Positions 56,501-63,554 of a stretch of DNA of 64,000 nucleotides are shown here, one piece after another. Below the pieces are notes generated by a model that had not been told where the DNA came from, did no database searches, and saw only the letters and a list, made by a program, of their open reading frames with translations. Position numbers and translations under genes: made by a program. Source of the stretch: Mactra quadrangularis (Eukaryota; Mollusca; Bivalvia; Venerida; Mactridae); the NCBI GenBank assembly GCA_025267735.1, contig CM046298.1, forward strand, positions 37,261,264-37,325,263. Reading direction: 5' to 3'. Every line of letters starts with the position of its first letter. The first letter of the stretch is position 1.

Positions 56501-58145
56501 TTGCAAAACGTTACGGGTGGTCGTCCTTCTGAGTAACCGTATTCTACCGTAAATGTCGAGCCGTGTACATGTTTATGAAATATGTTTATAGTCTTTTTCA
56601 ATTAAATTTATCAAAGTCATTCAATGAGATAAAATTGTAATTGTACTTAACGCCAGGATTTTTATATACCATTTGTTTGTATCAAATAATTCAAAAAGTT
56701 GAACAGTTGGCGTTTGACTAATGATGTGCCACACACAGTGGCTATCCGCAACCATCATAAAACCAACGAGTTTTTTTCTGCAAAACTCTTATCTCGTGTG
56801 TTGTTTGTCTTAAGAATATTTATCAAACTGTAAGATATATCCGATATGCATGCCAGCTGCTACCTTTCTTTATACCAAGTAATTGTGATTGTGATTTTGT
56901 ATGTAATACTTGGTAAGTGTTACGGCCATAGCCGCGGCCGTGACGTAGTGTTTATCATGTCTGACTTCTAATCTGAAGATCGCTGGGTTCAAGCCCGGTG
57001 GCGGTAGTTCATACCCTACACATGAGTTGTCGGCCTCGTGTTAGAGTAAGATAGAACTAGTGATAGAAAAGTGACCAGGAAACCTATAGTAGGAAGAGCT
57101 GACAGTCGTTTATATGACCTAATTATGTGTTGAATATGACGTTTAACCCAATTAAAAAGTGTTACAGCTTGTACATTAGTGTTAAGCCAGGTCGGTTTCA
57201 CAGTATACTACACACAGGATATCGAATCTAGTGACCTGAAGGGTTACTTGTTCCAGCCAAAACCTAGTTGGTTATACACTTGCATGAAAATACAACAATA
57301 ATTCTGATGTCATTCTGTTAATTAGGTATATGGAGAAGTTGTCAGCATTGAGCTACTTGATACTTCTTGAACAGTTGTCTTATTTAATCAGATTTATTGA
57401 TTCAATGTTGATAATTATTATTATTGACATTCTTTTGTAAGAGTTATACTTTTTTATTTCCACAGACATTCATAATGTATCTCAGGAATGTGCTAGTACG
57501 GCAAGAGAAATAAGAGTAGTAACTCACACTAAATCCATCAAGGAGGAAAAGCGATCATTCACTGATACTATGACAATGGATGCTGGGCCAAGTGTTAGTT
57601 TACCACTTATTCCACATCTTTTACCGAAAAGTCATGAGATACCTGGAGTTGCCTCTGATGACAATGGTTTACAAGAACAATTGACCATATATGAAAATCA
57701 GCATAGTATTTCACCAGATAATGACCTGTCTTATGATTGTATGCCTTTAACTTGTGATCAAGAAGATAGACAACCACTTGATAGTTCTGCTTTAGATAAT
57801 GTTGAAATGCTGGATTTGAAATCGTTACAGCAGGACACTATGTCTCCAGACTCAGGGCTTGAATCCAACCCTGCAACCATATCCTCGGTGGATCGTTCTA
57901 TAGATGAGCAGCTTAATTATGCAATTGGAAGATCTCAACTATATGACGGGGAAATTGATAATACGCCAGCTACTGAAGAAGACGTTACTCCAGCTCTTTC
58001 CCCTGAAATTGATAGTGAAATGCCAGAAGTCACAATTGAAGGTGCAATGTGTGGTAATGATCAATTTAATTCTGCTAGCCAAAATCAGAATACAATAAGA
58101 GGTAATGAATTACATAATAATTTCAACTCTTACCAGCTTATTTGA
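29069..58145 (+). CDS. TIR-death domain adaptor-like gene 2 (8 exons, 560 aa)
   Basis: Proposed join: 29,069-29,524, 40,909-40,978, 50,132-50,191, 51,119-51,275, 54,543-54,655, 55,402-55,505, 56,229-56,271, 57,466-58,145 (1683 bases, in frame to TGA). Residues about 5-140 are a TIR domain, 153-195 a linker, about 196-286 a death domain, and the rest a Ser/Asp/Glu-rich tail with a DSGLES word. There is no signal peptide or membrane segment, so the protein is probably cytosolic, likely an immune signalling adaptor acting by TIR and death-domain contacts. MyD88 has these domains in the opposite order. The joins rest on phase matching and splice consensus. The two long introns (11.4 and 9.2 kb) hold LINEs, a piggyBac derivative and satellites, so the TIR-to-death link needs a transcript. 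Confidence 0.72.
29985..30925 (-). pseudogene. LINE ORF2 RT C-terminal part, broken
   Basis: It starts right after the TTAA insertion, where a frameshift precedes GGVPQGSVLGPGLFLIFIND. Then FADDTKLY (30,591-30,818) and the thumb/C-terminal region (30,114-30,581: LYKALVRPHLEYASVIW, ENVQRRATRAV, RRTRADIIQV). The tail to about 29,985 reads DTWNALPSSIVEAPTLNSFK. Broken at 30,838, 30,590 and about 30,117. Confidence 0.8.
30930..35222. mobile_element. TTAA-flanked inverted-repeat element, 4.3 kb, in LINE RT
   Basis: A perfect 14-base inverted repeat (AGTAGAACTCAACA ... TGTTGAGTTCTACT) is flanked by TTAA at 30,926-30,929 and 35,223-35,226. Removing it rejoins the LINE reading QRVGVNGSKSSW before GVPQGS, a normal RT arrangement. 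TTAA targeting fits piggyBac or Kolobok; the ends lack the usual piggyBac CCC. No transposase frame is visible. The interior carries a SINE (33,776-34,065), and an exon-like but non-coding stretch (32,022-32,106) between a strong acceptor and a GTAAAT donor. Confidence 0.85.
33776..34065 (-). mobile_element. tRNA-derived SINE (family A)
   Basis: Minus-strand copy with tRNA-like head at about 33,990-34,063 (A box GATAGCGCAGTTGGTAGC, B box GGTTCGAATCC) and the 3' tail aacgccgtatcaacac. It is flanked by an 11-base direct repeat agtaacaatga (33,765-33,775 and 34,066-34,076), a typical LINE-driven target duplication. Confidence 0.9.
35263..36948 (-). pseudogene. LINE ORF2 endonuclease and RT N-terminal part, broken
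   Basis: Endonuclease frame at 36,376-36,948 with IYRSPNSSR, MGDFNLKNIDWE and GLGKSDHNVL. RT fingers at 35,728-35,922 (INPTKAAGPD) and 35,263-35,613 (NYRPISVTSICC). A frameshift near 35,290 moves the frame to YGSIGIRGKLYKWLENLLTN, which continues to the TTAA site at 35,223. Confidence 0.8.
37389..38267 (-). pseudogene. LINE ORF1 (PHD finger + RRM-like), broken
   Basis: It begins MASNCPKYSN at 38,267 and has a stop near 38,190. Then comes a PHD-type zinc finger (CAKCENDLDSNRLDCKGC, CHRC, HCKC at the end). After more breaks it continues as a nucleic-acid-binding coiled-coil/RRM frame with YNLPEG and TSYRLGKK, ending VIFKDLTPQQRKEKK. PHD-containing ORF1 is known in CR1-like elements. Confidence 0.75.
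38622..38915 (-). pseudogene. Retroelement SGNH-hydrolase-like C-terminal fragment
   Basis: 97-residue frame: DDKPINEHVKVVNTLIRFYN, then KKRKGTTYSLDP, and LNGVHPGPTIAKKWLLKI near the end. The end resembles the (D)GxHP...LAxxW block of SGNH/GDSL-like esterase domains carried by some retroelement ORFs. The catalytic Asp would be Asn here. The N-terminal part is not found upstream, so this is a fragment. Family assignment is from memory of the motif. Confidence 0.4.
38916..40187. other. No gene recognised; intron 1 of gene 2
   Basis: AT-rich sequence inside the proposed first intron of gene 2. Two copies of gatgatcgattat (about 39,198 and 39,731) bracket a 0.5-kb stretch and may be the ends of an old element. 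Nothing coding is seen. Confidence 0.4.
40188..40235. repeat. 46-bp hairpin
   Basis: GACAAGTAATGTCAAC pairs with GTTGACATAACTTGTC with one mismatch, and the inner AGGCT/AGCCT extends the stem. The loop is 2-3 bases. It lies directly 5' of the LINE fragment at 40,240. Confidence 0.85.
40240..40523 (+). mobile_element. LINE ORF2 C-terminal fragment
   Basis: The frame at 40,231-40,521 contains PRPKLTWKQLTERD, VWNLSAIN, DTWRLGVRNAR and ASQLPGRGPTDVDN. I recognise this block as the C-terminus of a widespread invertebrate LINE RT. Only the last about 70 codons remain. GC is far above the surroundings. A partial second copy of its upstream part (ccttatcatgctgtagtgca) lies at 40,650-40,712. Confidence 0.75.
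40909..40978 (+). CDS. Gene 2 exon 2: linker
   Basis: 70 bases between tctacatttag and GTAAGT. The frame reads ALNSTVSLKTLKGNDESSH and ends in a split Gly/Glu codon. It starts in phase 0 and ends in phase 1, exactly what is needed between the TIR exon (ends phase 0) and the exon at 50,132 (starts with two bases completing a codon). No copy of it was seen near gene 1 in this window. Confidence 0.68.
41204..41238. repeat. Short GC hairpin
   Basis: CTCCCCGATTagcc pairs with ggctaaaaaATCGGGGAG. It is followed by about 130 bases of unusual ttacg/ctacg-rich sequence to 41,370. Possibly the end of an old transposon; unassigned. Confidence 0.5.
41496..42650 (+). mobile_element. piggyBac-type deletion derivative
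   Basis: 1155 bases flanked by TTAA (41,492-41,495 and 42,651-42,654). The ends are CCCTCATCATGCTATACGC and, in reverse complement, CCCTTATCATGCTATATGC. The CCC ends, TTAA target and N-terminal transposase start (41,781) make piggyBac likely. Most of the transposase is deleted. It lies in intron 2 of gene 2. Confidence 0.88.
41781..41882 (+). pseudogene. piggyBac transposase N-terminal remnant
   Basis: 33 residues starting MAAYAKQRFSLDDVLEELF and ending KKHKSF-stop, at the position expected for the start of the transposase. An acidic N-terminus of this kind is usual in PGBD proteins. The catalytic core is absent. Confidence 0.55.
42780..43325. repeat. 45-bp minisatellite
   Basis: About a dozen units of gttagacatacaatagtttcagttactttaggta type with divergence. 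Because the unit is a multiple of three, the minus strand stays open for 109 residues (KNMIPKVTETIVCLT repeats). That frame is a by-product, not a gene. Confidence 0.9.
43326..44346. other. No gene recognised; intron 2 of gene 2
   Basis: AT-rich intronic sequence with no frame, repeat or splice pair that I can support. Confidence 0.5.
44347..46113 (+). mobile_element. Pearl/Helentron-type element with about 10 core repeats
   Basis: The left end is ATACGCCTG...CAGGCG-like sequence in ttttcatacgcctgttttgg. The right end is gagcgtataatgccccgccc then GGAGCTCTTGTT. In between are tandem core repeats of about 160 bases (ggtcaaaggtcaaggtcaca, ggtacctaggttcacc-like, ttttatgtgagagtagccc). The 3' terminus GCTCTTGTT is shared with 20,870 and 54,529. 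No Rep/helicase frame, so it is non-autonomous. Confidence 0.8.
46273..47046. mobile_element. Foldback-like element with tandem-repeat arms
   Basis: The outer ends are inverted: GGAAGCATGGAGGTGACATG and, at right, gtacctccatgcttcc. The arms consist of about 46-base tandem units (acttgttcccacaacttaag plus a T tract), about five in the left arm (to about 46,505) and about eight inverted in the right arm (from about 46,655). A unique centre of about 140 bases contains CCAATCAG followed by ATGGCG. This is the build of foldback elements. The long lysine-rich frames through the arms (46,628-46,975 and 46,693-46,926) are repeat artefacts. Confidence 0.85.
46530..46662 (+). pseudogene. Small frame in foldback centre, possible captured exon
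   Basis: ATG in accaatcagATGGCGTC opens 43 codons: MASSKSRKVTSSRHSKSPFD, then LSEFLLLCGVV, to a stop inside the first right-arm unit. A CCAAT-type word lies directly upstream. It resembles the start of a normal protein rather than repeat translation, but I recognise no family. It could be a captured gene start or the remnant of the element's own gene. Confidence 0.3.
47047..48920. other. No gene recognised; intron 2 of gene 2
   Basis: No supportable gene. Around 48,550-48,660 the words agtgcaaaac and gttttgca/gttttgcg recur in both orientations, perhaps an old inverted-repeat element. Short open frames lack coding character. Confidence 0.4.
48921..49353. repeat. 74-bp satellite, about 6 units
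   Basis: Units of agctaaaaagctagaatttatagatgttttaaaccacttacacatactttaaacccatgccttatt type (shown in part: gaatttatagatgtttt, ccacttacacatac). The last unit continues at 49,622-49,660, interrupted by the MITE at 49,354-49,621, and runs into a longer open frame whose first bases match the unit. Confidence 0.92.
49354..49621. mobile_element. MITE with 31-bp inverted ends, TA target
   Basis: 268 bases. The inverted ends CACTGGGGTCCAAAAGTTT... have 30 of 31 bases matching. It is flanked by TA (49,352-49,353 and 49,622-49,623). The interrupted satellite word is cttacacaTActttaaaccc, so the insertion and duplication are exact. Mariner-type by target and ends; non-coding. Confidence 0.95.
49641..49793 (+). 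CDS. Uncertain exon-like frame at end of satellite
   Basis: After an acceptor-like cttcttag at 49,633-49,640, an open frame reads LELIDVLHQEEFVHLIESG, then FKQSETVIDVIHSYLIYWA, to a TGA at 49,791. Composition and helix pattern look protein-like. The 74-bp satellite units match only its first about 25 bases plus the upstream intron-like part, so the satellite seems to have grown from this site. It may be a relic terminal exon. No family recognised. Confidence 0.3.
   Translation, partial: LAKKLELIDVLHQEEFVHLIESGVFKQSETVIDVIHSYLIYWAKQTKNIS
49968..50043. repeat. (ATATG)n microsatellite
   Basis: Pentamer repeat of tatga type, about 14 units, just inside the left end of the right duplication copy. 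It is absent from the left copy. Confidence 0.93.
50132..50191 (+). CDS. Gene 2 exon 3: linker
   Basis: 60 bases, acceptor tttatttctag, donor GTTTGT. One base differs from gene 1 (Leu to Ser). The phase accepts exon 2 (one base carried over, together GAG). Confidence 0.82.
51119..51275 (+). CDS. Gene 2 exon 4: death domain first half
   Basis: 157 bases between tatttcag and GTAGTA. It encodes SANWMQLC, KAKEIERNYP and CWMQAFEG. All 13 differences from gene 1 are replacements, clustered in and around helices 1-3. Confidence 0.88.
51558..51850. mobile_element. MITE remnant (CAGTACCC family), truncated
   Basis: It starts TA|CAGTACCCACCAAACGTTT. The interior matches the reverse complement of 19,130-19,300 (ggatatcagatgctgaatct against ggatgacagatgctgaatct). 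The far end is missing. It replaces about 140 bases of intron seen in copy 1 (about 9460-9595), so insertion was followed by deletion. Confidence 0.65.
52370..54529 (+). mobile_element. Pearl/Helentron-type element at exon 5 acceptor
   Basis: It starts AGCTCGACTTTACGAAG and ends gtcgagcatgctgtctcctc, then GACAGCTCTTGTT. The core has about 175-base tandem repeats (cttcaaactttaaatatatg, ccttattatcaacc). Copy 1 has the empty site ctccttttttattatac at 10,101-10,117, so the insertion is in a T run without duplication. The 3' end is about 13 bases before exon 5 (54,543). It contains the nested TTAA element at 53,099-54,227; without it the element is about 1.0 kb. Confidence 0.87.
53099..54227. mobile_element. 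TTAA-flanked piggyBac-type MITE, nested
   Basis: 1129 bases. The ends are CCCTTTACCTAATACAG and, in reverse complement, CCCTTTACCTAATACTG. TTAA lies at 53,095-53,098 and 54,228-54,231. The interrupted core repeat word is tttctttaaaacaatgtttg. Near the right end a 35-base unit (ggggacaaaaggggacagta) is repeated three times. Non-coding. Confidence 0.9.
54543..54655 (+). CDS. Gene 2 exon 5: death domain second half (hypervariable)
   Basis: 113 bases between acgtttag and GTAAGT. It encodes ALKKIGGNAEEQYNKVKEAF, then HRNDLVQILEKKYR. About 19% of bases differ from gene 1, twice the intron level, almost all replacements. Its polypyrimidine/branch region is now partly transposon-derived. Confidence 0.88.
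55402..55505 (+). CDS. Gene 2 exon 6: tail a
   Basis: 104 bases between tcttttttag and GTAAGA. It matches 11,229-11,332 with six base differences (one silent, three changed codons). Confidence 0.8.
56229..56271 (+). CDS. Gene 2 exon 7: tail b (43 nt micro-exon)
   Basis: 43 bases between cttttcag and GTATGA, identical to gene 1 (12,071-12,113). Confidence 0.8.
56931..57156 (+). mobile_element. tRNA-derived SINE (family B), shared by both copies
   Basis: Counterpart of 13,058-13,283 at the same place in the duplication. B box GGGTTCAAGCCC (one change from copy 1). It predates the duplication. Confidence 0.8.
57466..58145 (+). CDS. Gene 2 terminal coding exon (acidic tail)
   Basis: 680 bases from tttccacag to TGA. 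About 96% identical to gene 1. It carries the same KSIKEEKR patch and DSGLES word. No domain recognised; likely disordered. Confidence 0.85.
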
Positions 58146-59030
58146 TATGTTTCATTAGTCAGTCTCACTTAAGTTATAATAGGTCACAGTTTCTTGAAAA
58201 AAACTAAGCTTTGTTCTTTGAACTCAAACTCAATCTTATGTTTTGATCATTGATATTACTTGTGTCATTAATGTCACAGCAAATGTAGCATCATTAGAAA
58301 CCACAAAAGCGATTTAAAAACTATATTATATGAGATAAAACTGGCTTACATTTTTCAATAAGATTTAATTAAACTGTACTGATTTGTATCTGTTAATGAA
58401 TTGTTGAGTTCTCAAGTGAAATTGAGTTTGTGGCTTTGAATTTAGAATCAATTCCATTACATCATTATATATTTTTATTATTATGACCATCTAATAACAG
58501 TCATTCCAACTACATTTACAATCTATTTAGTGATCAAAACTCTTTTTCGGCACACTATGACCTTTCTGTGTTGGTGCGCCGTAAAACCAAAACAAACAAA
58601 TGAACCAAAAACACATTAGTATGTTATTGAGTTCGTACTTATGTTGGTTTGTGAAACTTAGGCTAGGTAATCTGCTGTTTTTTATTTATGTAAAATAATG
58701 AATCGATTTGTGAAAGTCTTCATTCATACATCATTATTGAATGGTTGATAAAAAAACTGGTTTATGCATACCTAAATGTATCTATCTGACGTCATTTGTG
58801 AAAATAAGATACCCTTTGAAAGCCTTCAGGTTAATGCTGGCGAAAATCTTAAAACTTCACTTACTTTAAAGTTACCGGTTACTTTTACCTTTTCAACTGT
58901 TATGATGTTTTATATCATGATATGATATATATGAGCATTAAATATTTACTTAGTTGTCGTTATGTACATATATTTTCTCAAAGATGTAAAATTTGCACAA
59001 ATGGCAAATGGAGTGAGCCTCAAATTCTGC

Positions 59031-59036
59031 AATAAA
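59031..59036 (+). terminator. Candidate poly(A) signal, gene 2
   Basis: AATAAA in ctgcaataaagttac, conserved with 16,454-16,459. It lies about 0.9 kb after the stop. Confidence 0.35.
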
Positions 59037-59641
59037 GTTACATATGTTTCATTATTATTTTTATATAAAGATTTATAATTAATTGTTTGATACTTTGAAA
59101 GTACGGACATAAAGCATACATAACTTACTCTGTTATGTTCGATTTGGCAGAATCCATAATGGTACTGTCTTCACTTTGTGTTTACTTGTATAAACATGTA
59201 TGTATATATACATGAACATATATTTTAAGAATTAGGTTAAAGCAATATTTCTGTCAAGCGCGTTATTGGCAAACGGTATCTATTATCTCTGTTTCTCAGT
59301 TAACTGAGCTGAGCAATAAAACGTTGCTCTAGAACATCGCAAATTAAGAGCAACAAATAGAAAATGATTGCATGCAAGTACATATATAATAATGATATTT
59401 GTTGATGTTGCAACTGTAGTATTTGATACGAATATTTCATAATCTTAAATGTATCCTTTGTTTACAGATAGGATACTTTCCAGTTATACCATGCAGTCAG
59501 CTGTAGCCTTGATGTTAATTATTATATGCATATTATTACAGTATGCCTTGTTGGATTAAAAGAAGCACCAATAATGACTGATCTTATGTTATCGACAGTA
59601 TACTAAGAAAGAACACACACATGTGTATACATTCATTCTAA

Positions 59642-61001
59642 TATATTCTAATATGGTGACAGCTCATACATTTAGAGAAAATATAATTGTGATGGACACA
59701 TATTATGTCAATAAGCTTTTCATTTCTTCTGCTGAATTTATTCCATTATTTATATTTTGTTTTATTGTTCTAGGTCGCAACAAATTAATTAGTTGTTCTA
59801 CTGTGGTTTTTTTTTTGAAAATAATGGGGCGAACAAATCTTAATACAATTGCTTTATATAGTGGTTTAAATATATATTTTTGAGCAAGCGAGGAAATAAA
59901 AATATCTTTTGTAAAAACGATCAAAATTTTGGTGCTAGCGAATCCATACAACACATCATCAATTTTTTGTGACCTTCATGAGTATTTTTAAAACCTCTTT
60001 GATAGTGACATTGTGTAACTCTCATATACTTACTTTGACAGTCTTCACCTTAGTTTTTACATGCACTGGTCCAAATTTGATATAACCAAATTGTCATTTT
60101 ACCTTATTCTAATTAATAGGTAAATTCTTCTGTCTTAATCCATTTTAACTTGAGGTTAGTGGGTTAGTATGAAGACTGCTGTGAAGAAACATTTATAGTG
60201 GCATGTCATACAGAATATCATTAAAATCATCCAGAGTAGCTCAATGTTAAAAATTGACAATCGTATATTATCAAAGTTTTTCGAATGTTTTGATGATGTT
60301 TAAATGCCTTTTTCATTTTGTCAAAATGACACAGAATAATTCAAAGTATTTCAATGTGCTATTTATTCGTGAAATTATTGTTTGATTGCACATTCTGATT
60401 ACGAAAATGATGGAAGTGTCTTATATATCTGTACAATAGCATTTCACTAACTTTGGTCTTAAATGTATTCCATCAATTTATCATACTATTGATTATTGAG
60501 TTACATTGTATTGTTTACCTAAACGCTTTTTGTTTCTTTTTTATGCATATAATTGTAAACATTATAATCCAAAATGATTTTCTCTGACTCATATAGTATT
60601 TGGACAAACTCATTTTATTTGATAAACAGATTAGTATATATCTCATAATTATATCAACATATTTCGAATGCAGAATTTATAATTTTATCAACAGATCATT
60701 CAATCTATGTTACGTGAATAAAGCTTGGTATAGTTAACATTTGAAATATGCATAATCAGATTTTAACAAAATGTCCTCCGACGAAGATCGGTACGTGTAA
60801 AAAATGCTTCTGCAGTGCTGTAGTATTTGGTCGTCTTGTTCATTTAAATCTGATCAATTTGGTACTAGAACTACGTATTCTATTCTTGATCTATAATACC
60901 GGAGTAGATTTCCCTTTTTTCACGAATCGAAATATTGCAACCGTTGCTCCCTCAGTGAAAGAAAATAATATATTGCTTTAAAACGCTATATTTCTTTTTA
61001 A
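59642..61001. other. No gene recognised; right flank of duplication
   Basis: AT-rich sequence after homology ends. Short frames (59,623-59,883 and 60,748-60,981) have no recognisable motif. Confidence 0.45.
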
Positions 61002-61236
61002 GCCGCAACCGTAGCCTAGTGGTTAGCATGTCTGACTTCAAATCCAGAGATCGCGGGTTCGAACCCGGTCGCGGTAGGTCATACCCTATACATGAGTAGT
61101 CGACAGGCCTCATGGAAGGGTAAGTTAGTACTGGTGGTATAAAAGTGTCCAGGAAACCTTTAGTAGGAACAGCTCGTCGTCATTTATATAACCTAAATAT
61201 GTGTTGAATACGACGTTAAAAATCCCCCCCCCCCCC
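61002..61236 (+). mobile_element. tRNA-derived SINE (family B), well preserved
   Basis: The head GCCGCAACCGTAGCCTAGTG has A box TAGCCTAGTGGTTAGCATG and B box GGGTTCGAACCC. The body has GTGTCCAGGAAACC. The tail is ataacctaaatatgtgttga then cgacgttaaa, ending in a run of 14 C. Flanking cgctatattt / cactatattt may be an imperfect target duplication. Confidence 0.88.
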
Positions 61237-61507
61237 AAAGCACTATATTTTTGTATACTAATTAAGATATTACTCTGTAATACACTATTCTGTATATATT
61301 CATTTCGATAGAACTCACACAACAGTCATTTTTATATTGATTTAGATTGTACGCTTTGTTTGAGTATATTTATTTAGATAGTACTCTATGACATTATTTT
61401 CTTTGTATATTAATCTGGAATATTATGTGCATCAAGCATTACCATAAATTATTCATAGTTACATGTATTTGTAAAAAGGAAAATTGATGCATTCCATAAT
61501 AAGTATT

Positions 61508-62277
61508 TATTGCTTATAAAAATGATATATGTGTTTTTGTTTTGTTAAACAGAACTGTATGTTTCATGAATTCGTGTTGTATATACCTGTTAACATGTTA
61601 TGCATTGTGATCTTTATATAAGAATTGTTTGAATGTGATGTGGTGTTTAAAAATCAATATGATTGATTATTACTCCACCCCCTAAATTGTTCGTGAGGAT
61701 TTGAGAAGTCAGCTTGTCGGTCGGTTGATCGTACGGTCTATTAGTAGCTTTTTCTTGTTCGTTCAATTTCTCAGCACCTTTTTATAGATTTGATTCAAGC
61801 TTCACATATATACCAGATATTTGGCAGTCATTTGTATATCCATTTTTTACGATCCATTCTTGTGTCCCTTTGGTGGTCCTTTGATATGGAGACCTTGTCC
61901 GCTCATTTTCTCCTCACTCTATTTCTTGACGAACACCTATAGGGGGTATTGTATCACAGTCAAAAAGGTACATATTATTTACCGGTATGTGTGCCTTTTA
62001 TTTGATAAAATTATTAATGATAAGTGCCTAATTGTAACATATTGTTATGAATAATTTTTGATACCTTTGTAGTTATTTTTTTAATTTTTATGCAAGTTTT
62101 GAAATTTTAACTGAATGTTAAACTTTGTGATAAGTTGTGATATGTTTTCTTGATAATTGTATTGAACATTGTTTGGTAGTATGTACTCACTGTCAGTGCC
62201 TCATTATGTTTTGAAATTTCTAGATTTTGCTTTAATAAAATAATGTTATAACCCGGGTCGATAGCGCAGTTGGTAGA
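61508..62277 (+). repeat. 1.26-kb-offset tandem duplication, unit A
   Basis: Matches 62,768-63,554 closely (for example gtcggtcggttgatcgtacg, tgacgaacacctataggggg). It holds a pearl-like stretch with inverted CACCCCCTA / TAGGGGGT ends (about 61,676-61,952) and joins the SINE head at 62,252. Confidence 0.9.
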
Positions 62278-62498
62278 GCGCCGGGATTTAGAATCTCGTG
62301 CCCAAGGGAGTGCGGGTTCCAATCCCACCCGGGGGGTTATACCCTTCCATGATAATTTGACAATAATGTCGATTTTCTTACATTGATTAGATAATATGGA
62401 GAAGTTTCCGGCCTTGTGGAAGGGTAGATGAGTACTGGTTATAGACAAGGGTCCAGGAAAGCTAGGTTAGGTGCGCTGGGCTCCGTAAAATGACGTAA
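62252..62498 (+). mobile_element. tRNA-derived SINE (family A), plus strand
   Basis: Head GGGTCGATAGCGCAGTTGG with A box, B box GGGTTCCAATCC, body ggggttatacccttcc, and tail ctaggttaggtgcgctgg. The 3' tail is shortened (ccgtaaaatgacgtaat) compared with 10,649 and 33,776. Confidence 0.85.
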
Positions 62499-62767
62499 TT
62501 ATTACACTGTTCAGGACAATTCCGGTTAACCGTAGCATCATATTATACTGTTCATGTCAACAACTTTAAATATCAAATTAATAAAAACAATTGTAAAAAT
62601 AAAGTCCAATCATGAACTAAGATTAATATAGGTCTTATAAACTTGATATATGAAAACCAAATGGCATAATCACACTATATAACATCATGCGTAATGAATT
62701 TTATTTTCGTTTTTTTGTATTTTATATATTTATGTTGGAGGGTTTTTACTTATTTAGTTTTTATGTA

Positions 62768-63554
62768 TATTGGTTATAAAAATAATATATATGTTTTTGT
62801 TTTGTTAAACAGAATTACATTTCATGAATTCATGTTGTATATACCAATTAACATGTTATGCATATACATAAATGCATTGTGATCGTTATATAAGAATTGT
62901 TTGTATGTGATGTGGTGTTTAAAAATCAATATGATTGATTATTATTCCACCCCCTAAATTGTTCGGGAGGATTTGAGAAGTCAGCTTGTCGGTCGGTTGA
63001 TCGTACGGTCTATTAGTAGCTTTTTCTTGTTCGTTCAATTTCTCAGCACCTTTTTATAGATTTGATTCAAGCTTCACATAAATACCAGATATTTGTTAGA
63101 CATTTGTATATCCTATTTTGTTACAATACTTTCTTGTTTCGCTTTTGTGGTCCTTTGATGTGAAGACCTTGTCCGCTCATTTTCTCCTCACTCTTTTTCT
63201 TGACGAACACCTATAGGGGGTATTGTATCACAGTCAAAAAGGTACATATTATTTACCGGTATGTGTGCCTTTAATGTGATATAATTATTAATGATAAGTG
63301 CCTTATAGTAACATACTCTTATGAATAATTTTGATACCTTTGTAGTTATTTTGTATTTTTTATTTTTAAGCAAGTTTCAAATTTTTTAACTTAATGTAAA
63401 ATTTTGTGATAAGTTGTGATATGTTTTCTTGATAATTGTATTGAACATTGTTTGGTAGTATGTACTCACTGTCAGTGCCTTATTATGTTTTGAAATTTCT
63501 AGATTTTGCTTTAATAAAATAATGTTATAACCCGGGTCGATAGCGCAGTTGGTA
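62768..63554 (+). repeat. 1.26-kb-offset tandem duplication, unit B
   Basis: Second copy. It ends inside the SINE head at gatagcgcagttggta (63,538-63,553), then unrelated ttttagattggc. The breakpoint therefore lies in the tRNA-like A box. Confidence 0.9.

Larger units (their letters stand above)
49928..59641 (+). repeat. Segmental duplication, right copy
   Basis: Homologous to 3890-17,103 in direct orientation. It lacks the five insertions of the left copy but carries its own: a MITE remnant at 51,558-51,850 and a Helentron-like element at 52,370-54,529 with a nested TTAA element. It holds exons 3-8 of gene 2. Confidence 0.93.

Noticed and set aside
62252..62340. Functional tRNA gene
   Set aside because: The head has A and B boxes but sits at the 5' end of a dispersed SINE, with imperfect stems; the same holds for 61,002 and 10,925.
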